A stretch of DNA of 64,000 nucleotides from Sanderia malayensis. Its lineage: Eukaryota; Cnidaria; Scyphozoa; Semaeostomeae; Pelagiidae. Positions 35,001 to 47,340 of this stretch are shown piece after piece. Location of the stretch: positions 1-64,000 of the forward strand of contig RQOL01000459.1 in NCBI GenBank assembly GCA_013076295.1, read 5' to 3'. Numbering within the stretch: position 1 is the first letter of the stretch; every line of letters begins with the position of its first letter. A program made the position numbers and the translations under genes. Below the pieces are notes generated by a model. It saw only the letters and a list, made by a program, of their open reading frames with translations. It was not told where the DNA came from and did no database searches.

Positions 35001-36783
35001 AAGTTGTGGGAAAAAAAGTTAATTTTTTTTGGAGTAAATTGTGGGAATGAATGTTTATATAACTGAAAAAAGTAACTAAAAGTGTATAACAACTTGTTCT
35101 GGCAGAAATGACGTGGAATCATGCGCAAATTGTGGGAATGAATCTAAATAAATTGTGGGAATGAATGTTAATATTACCCAAAAAAGTAACTAAAAGTGTA
35201 TAACAATTTGTTCTCGCTGAATTGACATGGAATCAAGCGCAAATCGTGGGAATGAATCCTAGTTTTGATTAGTGTAAGTTGCGGGAATAAAAGTAAATTT
35301 TTATTAGTGTAAATTGTGGGAATGAATGTTTATATAACTGAAAAAAGTAACTAAAAGTGTATAACAATTTGTTCTCGCTGAATTGACGTGGAATCATTCG
35401 AAAATTGTGGGAATGAATTTAATTTTCATTAGTGTAAGTTGCGGGAATAAAAGTTTATTTTTATTGGTGTACATTGTGGGAGGGAAAATTAGTTTTTATT
35501 AGTGTAAATTGTGGGAATGAGTGTTATCTTTTATTAGTGTAAACAGTTGGAAGGAATGTTAATATTACTGAAAAAGTAACTAAAAGTGTATAAAAATTTG
35601 TTCTCGCTGAATTGACATCGAATCATGCGCAAATTGTGGGAATGAATCCTAATTTTGATTAGTGTAAGTTGCGGGAAAAAAAGTTAATTTTTTTGGTGTA
35701 AATTGGGGGAATGAAAGTTAATTTTTATTAGTGTAAATTGTTGGAATGAGTGTTATCTTTTATTAGTGTAAATAGTGGGAAGGAATGTTAATATTACTGA
35801 AAAAAGTAACTAAAAGTGTATAACAATTTGTTTTCGCTGAATTGACGTGGAATCATGCGCAAATTGTGGGAATGAATTTAATTTTGATTAGTGTAAGTTG
35901 CGGGAAGAAAAGTTGACTTTTATTGGTGTAAATTGTGGGAAGGAAAATTAATTTTTATTAGTGTAAATTGTGGGAATGAGTGTTATCTTTTATTAGTGTA
36001 AATAGTGGGAAGGAATGTTAATATTACTGAAAAAAGTAACTAAAAGTGTATAATAATTTGTTCCGGCTGAATTGACGTGGAATCATGCGCGAATTGTGGG
36101 AATGAATCTAAATAAATTGTGGGAATGACTGTTAATATTACTCAAAAATATAACTAAAAGTGTATAACAATTTATTTTCGCTGAATTGACATGGAATCAT
36201 GCGCAAATTGTAGGAATCAATCTAAATAAATTGTGGGAATGAATGGTTAATATTACTCAAAGAAGTAACTACAAGTGTATAACAATTTGTTTTCGCTGAA
36301 TTGACATGGAATCATGCGCAAATTGTGGGAATGAATCCTAATTTTGATTAGTATAAGTTGCGGGAATAAAAGTTGATTTTTATTGGTGTACATTGTGGGA
36401 GGGAAAATTAGTTTTTATTAGTGTAAATTGTGGGAATGAGTGTTATCTTTTATTAGTGTAAATAGTTGGAAGGAATGTTAATATTACTGAAAAAAGTAAC
36501 TAAAAGTGTATAACAATTTGTTCTCGCTGAATTGACGTGGAATCATGCGCAAATTGTGGGAATGAATTTAATTTTGATTAGTGTAAGTTGCGGGAAGAAA
36601 AGTTGACTTTTATTGGTGTAAATTGTGGGAGGGAAAATTAATTTTTATTAGTGTAAATTGTGGGAATGAGTGTTATCTTTTATTAGTGTAAATAGTGGGA
36701 AGGAATGTTAATATTACTGAAAAAAGTAACTAAAAGTGTATAATAATTTGTTCCGGCTGAATTGACGTGGAATCATGCGCGAA
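32091..36783 (+). repeat. Block C, copy 2 (4693 bp)
   Basis: Second C copy, starting with TTGTGGGAATCAATC and with CGGGTAAAAAAG at 32130-32141, 12,203 bp after the same word in C1. It has the same head, 666-bp triplet and long tail, and lacks the homopolymer losses seen at 24.6-28.8 kb, so it is a good reference copy. The tail matches the 3' part of A. Confidence 0.92.
33234..35230 (+). repeat. Three tandem 666-bp repeats in C2
   Basis: Markers at 33234, 33900, 34565 and 35231 give 666, 665 and 666 bp, the cleanest example of this four-monomer unit (161-231-161-113). The second unit starts with the AATCATGCTCAAATTG variant and the ATTATTGAAAGTTGCGG module; the first and third start with AATCAAGCGCAAATCG. 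Confidence 0.92.
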
Positions 36784-39700
36784 TTGTGGGAATCAATCTT
36801 AATTTTGATTAGTGTAAGTTTCGGGTAAAAAAGTTAATTTTTCTTGGTATAAATTGTGGGAATGAATGTCAATATAACTGGAACAAGTAACTAAAAGTGT
36901 ATAACAATTTGTTCTCGCTGAATTGACATGGAATCATGCGCAAATTGTGGGAATGAATCCTAATTTTGATTAGTGTAAGTTTCGGGAAAAAAAGTTTATT
37001 TTTCTTGGTATAAATTGTGGGAGTGAATGTTAGTATTACTGAAAAAAGTAACTATAATGTATAACAATTTGTTCTTGCTGAATTGACGTGGAATCATGCG
37101 CAAATTGTGGGAATGAATGTTAATTTTGATTAGTGTAAGTTGCGGGATTAAAAGTTGATTTTTATTGGTGTAAATTGTCGGAATAAATGTTAATATAACT
37201 GAAACAAGTAACTAATAGTGTATAACAATTTGTTTTCGCTGAATTGACGTGGTGTCATGGGCAAATTGTGGGAATGAATGTTAATTTTGATTAGTGTAAG
37301 TTTCGGGAGAAAAAGTTAATTTTTATTGATATAACTTATGGGAGTGAATGTTAACTTTTATTAGTGTAAATTGTGGGAATGAATGTTAATATTACTGAAA
37401 AAAGTAACTGAAAGTGTATAACAATTTTTTCTCGCTGAATTGACATCGAATCATGCGCAAATTGTGGGAATGAATCCTAATCTTGATTAGTGTAAGTTGC
37501 GGGAATAAAAATTAACTTTTATTGGTGCAAATTGTGGGAATGAATGTTAATATAACTGAAACAAGTAACTAATAGTGTATAACAATTTGTTTTCGCTGAA
37601 TTGACGTGGTGTCATGGGCAAATTGTGGGAATGAATGTTAATTTTGATTACTGGAAGTTGCGGGAATAAAAGTTGATTTTTATTGGTGTAAATTGTGGGA
37701 ATTAAAGTTAATTTTTATTAGTGTAAATTGTGGGAATCAGTGTTATCATTTATTAGTGTAAATAGAAGTAACTAAAAGTGTATAACAACTTGTTCTGGCA
37801 GAAATGACGTGGAATCATGCGCAAATTGTGGGAATGAATCTAAATAAATTGTGGGAATGAATGTTAATATTACTCAAAAAAGTAACTAAAAGTGTATAAC
37901 AATTTGTTCTCGCTGAATTGACATGGAATCAAGCGCAAATCGTGGGAATGAATCCTAGTTTTGATTAGTGTAAGTTGCGGGAATAAAAGTAAATTTTTAT
38001 TAGTGTAAATTGTGGGAATGAATGTTTATATAACTGAAAAAAGTAACTAAAAGTGTATAACAATTTGTTCTCGCTGAATTGACGTAGAATCATTCGAAAA
38101 TTGTGGGAATGAATTTAATTTTCATTAGTGTAAGTTGCGGGAAAAAAAGTTCATTTTTATTGGTGTACATTGTGGGAGGGAAAATTAGTTTTTATTAGTG
38201 TAAATTGTGGGAATGAGTGTTATCTTTTATTAGTGTAAATAGTTGGAAGGAATGTTAATATTACTGAAAAAAGTAACTAAAAGTGTATAACAATTTGTTC
38301 TCGCTGAATTGACATCGAATCATGCGCAAATTGTAGGAATGAATCCTAATCGTGATTAGTGTAAGTTGTGGGAAAAAAAGTTAATTTTTTTTGGAGTAAA
38401 TTGTGGGAATGAATGTTTATATAACTGAAAAAAGTAACTAAAAGTGTATAACAACTTGTTCTGGCAGAAATGACGTGGAATCATGCGCAAATTGTGGGAA
38501 TGAATCTAAATAAATTGTGGGAATGAATGTTAATATTACTCAAAAAAGTAACTAAAAGTGTATAACAATTTGTTTTCGCTGAATTGACGTAGAATCATGC
38601 TCAAATTGTGGGAATGAATGCTAATTTTGATTATTGAAAGTTGCGGAAATAAAAGTTAATTTTTATTGGTGTAAATTGTGGGAATGAATGTTTATATAAC
38701 TGAAAAAAGTAACTAAAAGTGTATAACAATTTGTTCTCGCTGAATTGACGTGGAATCATTCGAAAATTGTGGGAATGAATTTGTTTTTGATTAGTGTAAG
38801 TTGCGGGAATAAAAGTTGATTTTTATTGGTGTACATTGTGGGAGGGAAAATTAGTTTTTATTAGTGTAAATTGTGGGAATGAGTGTTATCTTTTATTAGT
38901 GTAAATAGTTGGAAGGAATGTTAATATTACTGAAAAAAGTAACTAAAAGTGTATAACAATTTGTTCTCGCTGAATTGACATCGAATCATGCGCAAATTGT
39001 AGGAATGAATCCTAATCGTGATTAGTGTAAGTTGTGGGAAAAAAAGTTAATTTTTTTTGGAGTAAATTGTGGGAATGAATGTTTATATAACTGAAAAAAG
39101 TAACTAAAAGTGTATAACAACTTGTTCTGGCAGAAATGACGTGGAATCATGCGCAAATTGTGGGAATGAATCTAAATAAATTGTGGGAATGAATGTTAAT
39201 ATTACCCAAAAAAGTAACTAAAAGTGTATAACAATTTGTTTTCGCTGAATTGACGTAGAATCATGCTCAAATTGTGGGAATGAATGCTAATTTTGATTAT
39301 TGAAAGTTGCGGAAATAAAAGTTAATTTTTATTGGTGTAAATTGTGGGAATGAATGTTTATATAACTGAAAAAAGTAACTAAAAGTGTATAACAATTTGT
39401 TCTCGCTGAATTGACGTGGAATCATTCGAAAATTGTGGGAATGAATTTGTTTTTGATTAGTGTAAGTTGCGGGAATAAAAGTTGATTTTTATTGGTGTAC
39501 ATTGTGGGAGGGAAAATTAGTTTTTATTAGTGTAAATTGTGGGAATGAGTGCTATCTTTTATTAGTGTAAAGAGTTGGAAGGAATGTTAATATTACTGAA
39601 ACAAGTAACTAATAGTGTACAACAATTTGTTTTCGCTGAATTGACGTAGAATCATGCTCAAATTGTGGGAATGAATGCTAATTTTGATTATTGAAAATTG

Positions 39701-41164
39701 CGGAAATAAAAGTTAATTTTTATTGGTGTAAATTGTGGGAATGAATGTTTATATAACTGAAAAAAGTAATTAAAAGTGTATAACAATTTGTTCTCGCTGA
39801 ATTGACGTGGAATCATTCGAAAATTGTGGGAATGAATTTAATTTTCATTAGTGTAAGTTGCGGGAATAAAAGTTTATTTTTATTGGTGTGCATTGTGGGA
39901 GGGAAAATTAGTTTTTATTAGTGTAAATTGTGGGAATGAGTGTTATCTTTTATTAGTGTAAATAGTTGGAAGGAATGTTAATATTACTGAAAAAAGTAAC
40001 TAAAAGTGTATAACAATTTATTCTCGCTGAATTGACATCGAATCATGCGCAAATTGTGGGAATGAATCCTAATCGTGATTAGTGTAAGTTGTGGGAAAAA
40101 AAGTTAATTTTTTTTGGAGTAAATTGTGGGAATGAATGTTAATATAACTGAAACAAGTAACTAATAGTGTACAACAATTTGTTTTCGCTGAATTGACGTG
40201 GTGTCATGGGCAAATTGTGGGAATGAATTTGTTTTTGATTAGTGTAAGTTGCGGGAATAAAAGTTGATTTTTATTGGTGTACATTGTGGGAGGGAAAATT
40301 AGTTTTTATTAGTGTAAATTGTGGGAATGAGTGCTATCTTTTATTAGTGTAAAGAGTTGGAAGGAATGTTAATATTACTGAAACAAGTAACTAATAGTGT
40401 ACAACAATTTGTTTTCGCTGAATTGACGTAGAATCATGCTCAAATTGTGGGAATGAATGCTAATTTTGATTATTGAAAGTTGCGGAAATAAAAGTTAATT
40501 TTAATTGGTGTAAATTGTGGGAATGAATGTTTATATAACTGAAAAAAGTAACTAAAAGTGTATAACAATTTGTTCTCGCTGAATTGACGTGGAATCATTC
40601 GAAAATTGTGGGAATGAATTTAATTTTCATTAGTGTAAGTTGCGGGAATAAAAGTTTATTTTTATTGGTGTACATTGTGGGAGGGAAAATTAGTTTTTAT
40701 TAGTGTAAATTGTGGGAATGAGTGTTATCTTTTATTAGTGTAAATAGTTGGAAGGAATGTTAATATTACTGAAAAAAGTAACTAAAAGTGTATAACAATT
40801 TGTTCTCGCTGAATTGACATCGAATCATGCGCAAAGTGTGGGAATGAATCCTAATCGTGATTAGTGTAAGTTGTGGGAAAAAAAGTTAATTTTTTTTGGA
40901 GTAAATTGTGGGAATGAATGTTAATATAACTGAAACAAGTAACTAATAGTGTACAACAATTTGTTTTCGCTGAATTGACGTAGAATCATGCTCGAATTGT
41001 GGGAATGAATGTTAATTTTGATTATTGAAAGTTGCGGAAATAAAAGTTAATTTTTATTGGTGTAAATTGTGGGAATGAGTGTAATTTTTTATTAGTGTAA
41101 ATTGTGGGAATGAATGTTAATTTTACTGAAAAAAGTAACTAAAAGTGCATAACAATTTGTTCTC
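36784..41164 (+). repeat. Third, rearranged B/C-type block
   Basis: Opens like B and C (GGGAATCAATC, CGGGTAAAAAAG). It has the same head up to 37926, two 666-bp units (37927-38592 and 38593-39258), then departs from the pattern. The marker AGAATCATGCTC recurs at 39648, 40430 and 40982 with spacings of 391, 782 (2 x 391) and 552 (391+161). New variants appear, such as AGTGTACAACAATTTG and GAGTGCTATC. The block therefore becomes a local 391-bp dimer (161+231) array, and the A block expected by the 12.2-kb pattern is absent. Confidence 0.85.
38593..40981 (+). repeat. Local 391-bp dimer and 666-bp repeat patchwork
   Basis: AGAATCATGCTCAAATTG and its variant AGAATCATGCTCGAATTG start repeats at 38591, 39257, 39648, 40430 and 40982. 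Intervals of 666, 391, 782 and 552 bp are all sums of 161 and 231 (plus one 113). Two nearly identical stretches containing GAGTGCTATC and AAAGAGTTGG (near 39545 and 40330) are 782 bp apart. This fits repeated unequal exchange in monomer register. Confidence 0.84.
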
Positions 41165-44100
41165 GTTGAATTGACATGGAATCCTGCGCAAATTGCGGGA
41201 ATGAAGCTAAATATATTGTGGGAATAAATGTTAAAATAACTGAAAAAAGTAACTAAAAGTGTATAACAATTTGTTTTCGCTGAATTGACGTAGAATCATG
41301 CGCAAATTGTGGGAATTAATGTTAATTTTGATTATTGAAAGTCTCGGGAATAAAAGTTAATTGTTATTGGTGTAAATCGTGGGAATGAGTGTTATATTTT
41401 ATTAGTCTAAATTGTGGGAATGAATGTTAATATTGCTGAAAAAAGTAACTAAAAGTGTATAGCAATTTGTTTTCGCTGAATTGACGTGGAATCATGCGCC
41501 AATTGTGGGAATGAAAGTTAATTTTGATTAGTGTAAGTTGGGGGAATAAAAGTTAATTTTTGTTGGTGTAAATTGTGGGAGTGAAAGTTAGTTTTTATTA
41601 GTGTAAATTGTGGGAATGAGTTTTATATTTTATTCGTGGAAATTGTGGAATGAATGTTATTATTACTGAAAGAAGTAACTAAAAGTGTATAACAATTTGT
41701 TCCGGCTGAATTGACGTGGAATCATGCGCAAATTGTGGGAATGCATCCTAATCTTGATTAGTGTAAGTTGGGGGAAAAAAAGTTAATTTCTATTGGTGTA
41801 AACTGTGGGAATGAGTGTTATCTTTTATTAGTGTGAATTGTGGGAATGAATGTTAATAGTACTGAAAAAGGTAACTAAAAGTGCATAACAATTTGTTTTC
41901 GCTGATTTGACGTGGAATCATGCGCAAAGTGTGCGAATGAATGTTAATGTTGATTAGTGTAAGTTTCGGGAATAAAAGTTAATTTTTATTGGTGTAAATT
42001 GTGGGAATGAGTGTTATCTTTTATTAGTGTAAATTGTGAGAATGAATGTTAATATTACTGAAAAAGGTAACTAAAAGTGCATAACAATTTGTTTTCGCTG
42101 ATTTGACGTGGAATCATGCGCAAATTGTGCAAATGAATGTTAATGTTGATTAGTGTAAGTTTCGGGAATAAAAGTTAATTTTTATTGGTGTAAATTGTGG
42201 GAATGGGTGTCATCTTTTATTAGTGTAAATTGTGAGAATGAATGTTAATATTACTGAAAAAGTATCTAAAAGTGTATAACAATTTGTTTTCGCTGAATTG
42301 ACATGGAATCATGCGCAAATTGTGGGAATCAATCTTAATTTTGATTAGTGTAAGTTTCGGGAAAAAAAGTTAATTTTTCTTGGTATAAATTGTGGGAATG
42401 AATGTCAATATAACTGGAACAAGTAACTAAAAGTGTATAACAATTTGTTCTCGCTGAATTGACATGGAATCATGCGCAAATTGTGGGAATGAATCCTAAT
42501 TTTGATTAGTGTAAGTTTCGGGAAAAAAAGTTAATTTTTCTTGGTATAAATTGTGGGAGTGAATGTTAGTATTACTGAAAAAAGTAACTATAATGTATAA
42601 CAATTTGTTCTGGCTGAATTGACGTGGAATCATGCGCAAATTGTGGGAATGAATGTTAATTTTGATTAGTGTAAGTTGCGGGATTAAAAGTTGATTTTTA
42701 TTGGTGTAAATTGTCGGAATAAATGTTAATATAACTGGAACAAGTAACTAAAAGTGTATAACAATTTGTTCTTGCTGAATTGACATGGAATCATGCGCAA
42801 ATTGTGGGAATGAATCCTAATTTTGATTAGTGTAAGTTGCGGGAAAAACGTTAATTTCTATTGGTGTAAATTGTGGGAATGAATGTTAATATAACTGGAA
42901 CAAGTAACTAAATATGTATAACAATTTGTTCTCGCTGAATTGACACGGAATCATGCGCAAATTGTGGGAATGAATCCTAGTTTTGATTAGTGAAAGTTGC
43001 GGGAATAAAAGTTGATTTTTATTGGTGTAAATTGTGGAAATGAATGTTAATATAACTGGAACAAGTAACTAAAAGAGTATAACAATTTGCTTTCGCTGAT
43101 TTGACGTGGAATCATGCGCAAATTGTGGGAATGAATCCTAATTTTGATTAGTGTAAGTTTCGGGAAAAAAAGTTAATTTTTATTGGTATAAATTGTGGGA
43201 GTGAATGTTATCTTTTATTAGTGTAAATTGTGGAAAGGAATGTTAATATTACTGAAAAAAGTAACTATAATGTATAACAATTTGTTCTGGCTGAATTGAC
43301 GTGGAATCATGCGCAAAGTGTGGGAATGAATCCAAATTGTGATTAGTGTAAGTTTCGGGAGAAAAAGTTAATTTTTATTGGTATAACTTATGGGAGTGAA
43401 TGTTATCTTTTATTAGTGTAAATTGTGGGAATGAATGTTAATATTACTGAAAAAAGTAACTGAAAGTGTATAACAATTTGTTCTCGCTGAATTGACATCG
43501 AATCATGCGCAAATTGTGGGAATGAATCCTAATCTTGATTAGTGTAAGTTGCTGGAATAAAAATTAATTTTTATTGGTGCAAATTGTGGGAATGAATGTT
43601 AATATAACTGAAACAAGTAACTAATAGTGTATAACAATTTGTTTTCGCTGAATTGACGTGGTGTCATGGGCAAATTGTGGGAATGAATGTTAATTTTGAT
43701 TAGTGTAAGTTGCGGGAATAAAAGTTGATTTTTATTGGTTTAAATTGTGGGAATGAAAGTTAATTTTTATTAGTGTAAATTGTGGGAATCAGTGTTATCA
43801 TATATTAGTGTAAATAGAAGTAACTAAAAGTGTATAACAACTTGTTCTGGCAGAATTGACGTGGAATCATGCGCAAATTGTGGGAATGAATCTAAATAAA
43901 TTGTGGGAATGAATGTTAATATTACTCAAAAAAGTAACTACAAGTGTATAACAATTTGTTTTCGCTGAATTGACATGGAATCATGCGCAAATTGTGGGAA
44001 TGAATCCTAATTTTGATTAGTATAAGTTGCGGGAATAAAAGTTGATTTTTATTGGTGTACATTGTGGGAGGGAAAATTAGTTTTTATTAGTGTAAATTGT

Positions 44101-44462
44101 GGGAATGAGTGTTATCTTTTATTAGTGTAAATAGTTGGAAGGAATGTTAATATTACTGAAAAAAGTAACTAAAAGTGTATAAAAATTTGTTCTCGCTGAA
44201 TTGACATCGAATCATGCGCAAATTGTGGGAATGAATCCTAATTTTGATTAGTGTAAGTTGCGGGAAAAAAAGTTAATTTTTTTGGTGTAAATTGGGGGAA
44301 TGAAAGTTAATTTTTATTAGTGTAAATTGTTGGAATGAGTGTTATCTTTTATTAGTGTAAATAGTGGGAAGGAATGTTAATATTACTGAAAAAAGTATCT
44401 AAAAGTGTATAACAATTTGTTCTCGCTGAATTGACGTGGAATCATGCGCAAATTGTGGGAAT
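41165..44462 (+). repeat. Return of left-flank/A-type sequence (39.7-kb distant copy)
   Basis: Landmarks match the left end of the window at a constant offset of 39,724 bp: the short-monomer core at 1440 and 41164, and TTGTGCAAATG at 2401 and 42125. Shared private variants include AAAGTTAATTGTTATTGG (1628 and 41353), GGAATGCATCCTAATC (2016 and 41740) and GGTAACTAAAAGTGCATAAC. It runs through the equivalent of the first part of A1 with extra or altered monomers and ends at 44462, where the sequence switches to ATATAAAAAAATTCAAGG. Confidence 0.88.
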
Positions 44463-45515
44463 GAATATAAAAAAATTCAAGGAATGAATGTTAATATTAC
44501 TGAAAAAAGTAACTAAAAGTGTATAACAATTTGTTTTCGCTGAATTGACGTGGAATCATGCGCAAATTGTGGGAATGAATCCTAATCTTGATTAGTGTAA
44601 GTTGCGGGAATAAAAATTAATTTTTATTGGTGCAAATTGTGGGAATGAATGTTAATATAACTGAAACAAGTAACTAATAGTGTATAACAATTTGTTTTCG
44701 CTGAATTGACGTGGTGTCATGGGCAAATTGTGGGAATGAATGTTAATTTTGATTAGTGTAAGTTGCGGGAATAAAAGTTGATTTTTATTGGTTTAAATTG
44801 TGGGAATGAAAGTTAATTTTTATTAGTGTAAATTGTGGGAATCAGTGTTATCATATATTAGTGTAAATAGAAGTAACTAAAAGTGTATAACAACTTGTTC
44901 TGGCAGAATTGACGTGGAATCATGCGCAAATTGTGGGAATGAATCTAAATAAATTGTGGGAATGAATGTTAATATTACTCAAAAAAGTAACTACAAGTGT
45001 ATAACAATTTGTTTTCGCTGAATTGACATGGAATCATGCGCAAATTGTGGGAATGAATCCTAATTTTGATTAGTATAAGTTGCGGGAATAAAAGTTGATT
45101 TTTATTGGTGTACATTGTGGGAGGGAAAATTAGTTTTTATTAGTGTAAATTGTGGGAATGAGTGTTATCTTTTATTAGTGTAAATAGTTGGAAGGAATGT
45201 TAATATTACTGAAAAAAGTAACTAAAAGTGTATAAAAATTTGTTCTCGCTGAATTGACATCGAATCATGCGCAAATTGTGGGAATGAATCCTAATTTTGA
45301 TTAGTGTAAGTTGCGGGAAAAAAAGTTAATTTTTTTGGTGTAAATTGGGGGAATGAAAGTTAATTTTTATTAGTGTAAATTGTTGGAATGAGTGTTATCT
45401 TTTATTAGTGTAAATAGTGGGAAGGAATGTTAATATTACTGAAAAAAGTAACTAAAAGTGTATAACAATTTGTTCTCGCTGAATTGACGTGGAATCATGC
45501 GCAAATTGTGGGAAT
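44463..45515 (+). repeat. 1053-bp tandem repeat, copy 1
   Basis: Starts with GAATATAAAAAAATTCAAGG, an unusual module junction, which recurs at 45516 exactly 1053 bp later. The GTGTCATGGGC monomer also recurs at this spacing (43.66 and 44.71 kb), so the duplicated phase includes sequence to the left. The contents are A-type monomers including the GTTCTGGCAGAATTGACG unit and the GAATCTAAATAAATTG short unit. Confidence 0.86.
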
Positions 45516-45920
45516 GAATATAAAAAAATTCAAGGAATGAATGTTAATATTACTGAAAAAAGTAACTAAAAGTGTATAACAATTTGTTTTCGCTGAATTG
45601 ACGTGGAATCATGCGCAAATTGTGGGAATGAATCCTAATCTTGATTAGTGTAAGTTGCGGGAATAAAAATTAATTTTTATTGGTGCAAATTGTGGGAATG
45701 AATGTTAATATAACTGAAACAAGTAACTAAAAGTGTATAACAATTTGTTTTCGCTGAATTGACGTGGAATCATGCGCAAATTGTGGGAATGAATCCTAAT
45801 CTTGATTAGTGTAAGTTGCGGGAATAAAAATTAATTTTTATTGGTGCAAATTGTGGGAATGAATGTTAATATAACTGAAACAAGTAACTAATAGTGTATA
45901 ACAATTTGTTTTCGCTGAAT
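45516..45920 (+). repeat. 1053-bp repeat, partial copy 2, with a 161-bp duplication
   Basis: Repeats the start of the preceding unit, including GAATATAAAAAAATTCAAGG. It then contains the monomer with CCTAATCTTGATTAGTG and ATAAAAATTAATTTTTATTG twice in a row (45631 and 45791, 160 bp apart). After about 45.92 kb the variants become those of B/C blocks (GGGAATTAAAGTTAA, GGCAGAAATGACG), so an A-to-B/C junction lies here. Confidence 0.82.
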
Positions 45921-46680
45921 TGACGTGGTGTCATGGGCAAATTGTGGGAATGAATGTTAATTTTGATTAGTGTAAGTTGCGGGAATAAAAGTTGATTTTT
46001 ATTGGTGTAAATTGTGGGAATTAAAGTTAATTTTTATTAGTGTAAATTGTGGGAATCAGTGTTATCATTTATTAGTATAAATAGAAGTAACTAAAAGTGT
46101 ATAACAACTTGTTCTGGCAGAAATGACGTGGAATCATGCGCAAATTGTGGGAATGAATCTAAATAAATTGTGGGAATGAATGTTAATATTACTCAAAAAA
46201 GTAACTAAAAGTGTATAAGAATTTGTTCTCGCTGAATTGACATGGAATCAAGCGCAAATTGTGGGAATGAATCCTAGTTTTGATTAGTGTAAGTTGCGGG
46301 AATAAAAGTAAATTTTTATTAGTGTAAATTGTGGGAATGAATGTTTATATAACTGAAAAAAGTAACTAAAAGTGTATAACAATTTGTTCTCGCTGAATTG
46401 ACGTGGAATCATTCGAAAATTGTGGGAATGAATTTAATTTTCATTAATGTAAGTTGCGGGAATAAAAGTTTATTTTTATTGGTGTACATTGTGGGAGGGA
46501 AAATTAGTTTTTATTAGTGTAAATTGTGGGAATGAGTGTTATCTTTTATTAGTGTAAATAGTTGGAAGGAATGTTAATATTACTGAAAAAAGTAACTAAA
46601 AGTGTATAACAATTTGTTCTCGCTGAATTGACATCGAATCATGCGCAAATTGTGGGAATGAATCCTAATCGTGATTAGTG

Positions 46681-47000
46681 TAAGTTGTGGGAAAAAAAGT
46701 TAATTTTTTTTGGTGTAAATTGTGGGAATGAATGTTAATGTAACTGGAACAAGTAACTAATAGTGTACAACAATTTGTTTTCGCTGAATTGACATGGAAT
46801 CAAGCGCAAATTGTGGGAATGAATCCTAATCGTGATTAGTGTAAGTTGTGGGAAAAAAGTTAATTTTTTTTGGTGTAAATTGTGGGAATGAATGTTAATG
46901 TAACTGGAACAAGTAACTAAAAGTGTATAACAATTTGTTCTCGCTGAATTGACATGGAATCAAGCGCAAATTGTGGGAATGAATCCTAGTTTTGATTAGT
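46681..47000 (+). repeat. 160-bp tandem duplication of one 161-class monomer
   Basis: The junction word AATGTAACTGGAACAAG occurs at about 46738 and 46898 and is not seen elsewhere (other copies read AATATAACTGGAACAAG). Flanks match for about one monomer on each side, with CCTAATCGTGATTAG in both. This is a recent duplication of a single unit. Confidence 0.82.
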
Positions 47001-47340
47001 GTAAGTTGCGGGAATAAAAGTAAATTTTTATTAGTGTAAATTGTGGGAATGAATGTTTATATAACTGAAAAAAGTAACTAAAAGTGTATAACAATTTGTT
47101 CTCGCTGAATTGACGTGGAATCATGCGAAAATTGTGGGAATGAATTTAATTTATTATTAGTGTAAGTTGCGGGAATAAAAGTTTATTTTTATTGGTGTAC
47201 ATTGTGGGAGGGAAAATTAGTTTTTATTAGTGTAAATTGTGGGAATGAGTGTTATCTTTTATTAGTGTAAATAGTTGGAAGGAATGTTAATATTACTGAA
47301 AAAAGTAACTAAAAGTGTATAACAATTTGTTCTCGCTGAA

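Larger units (their letters stand above)
12349..36783 (+). repeat. 12.2-kb super-repeat (B-A-C) present twice in tandem
   Basis: The CGGGTAAAAAAG word marks the start of each B or C block at about 12388, 19927, 24612, 32130 and 36823. Alternating spacings of about 7.54 and 4.69 kb add up to 12.22 and 12.21 kb. Unit 1 is B1-A4-C1 (12349-24573) and unit 2 is B2-A5-C2 (24574-36783). Unit 2 is followed by a third B/C-type head at 36784. Within the units order is preserved with very few visible substitutions, so this is a fourth level of repetition above module, monomer and 3.3-kb repeat. Confidence 0.9.
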
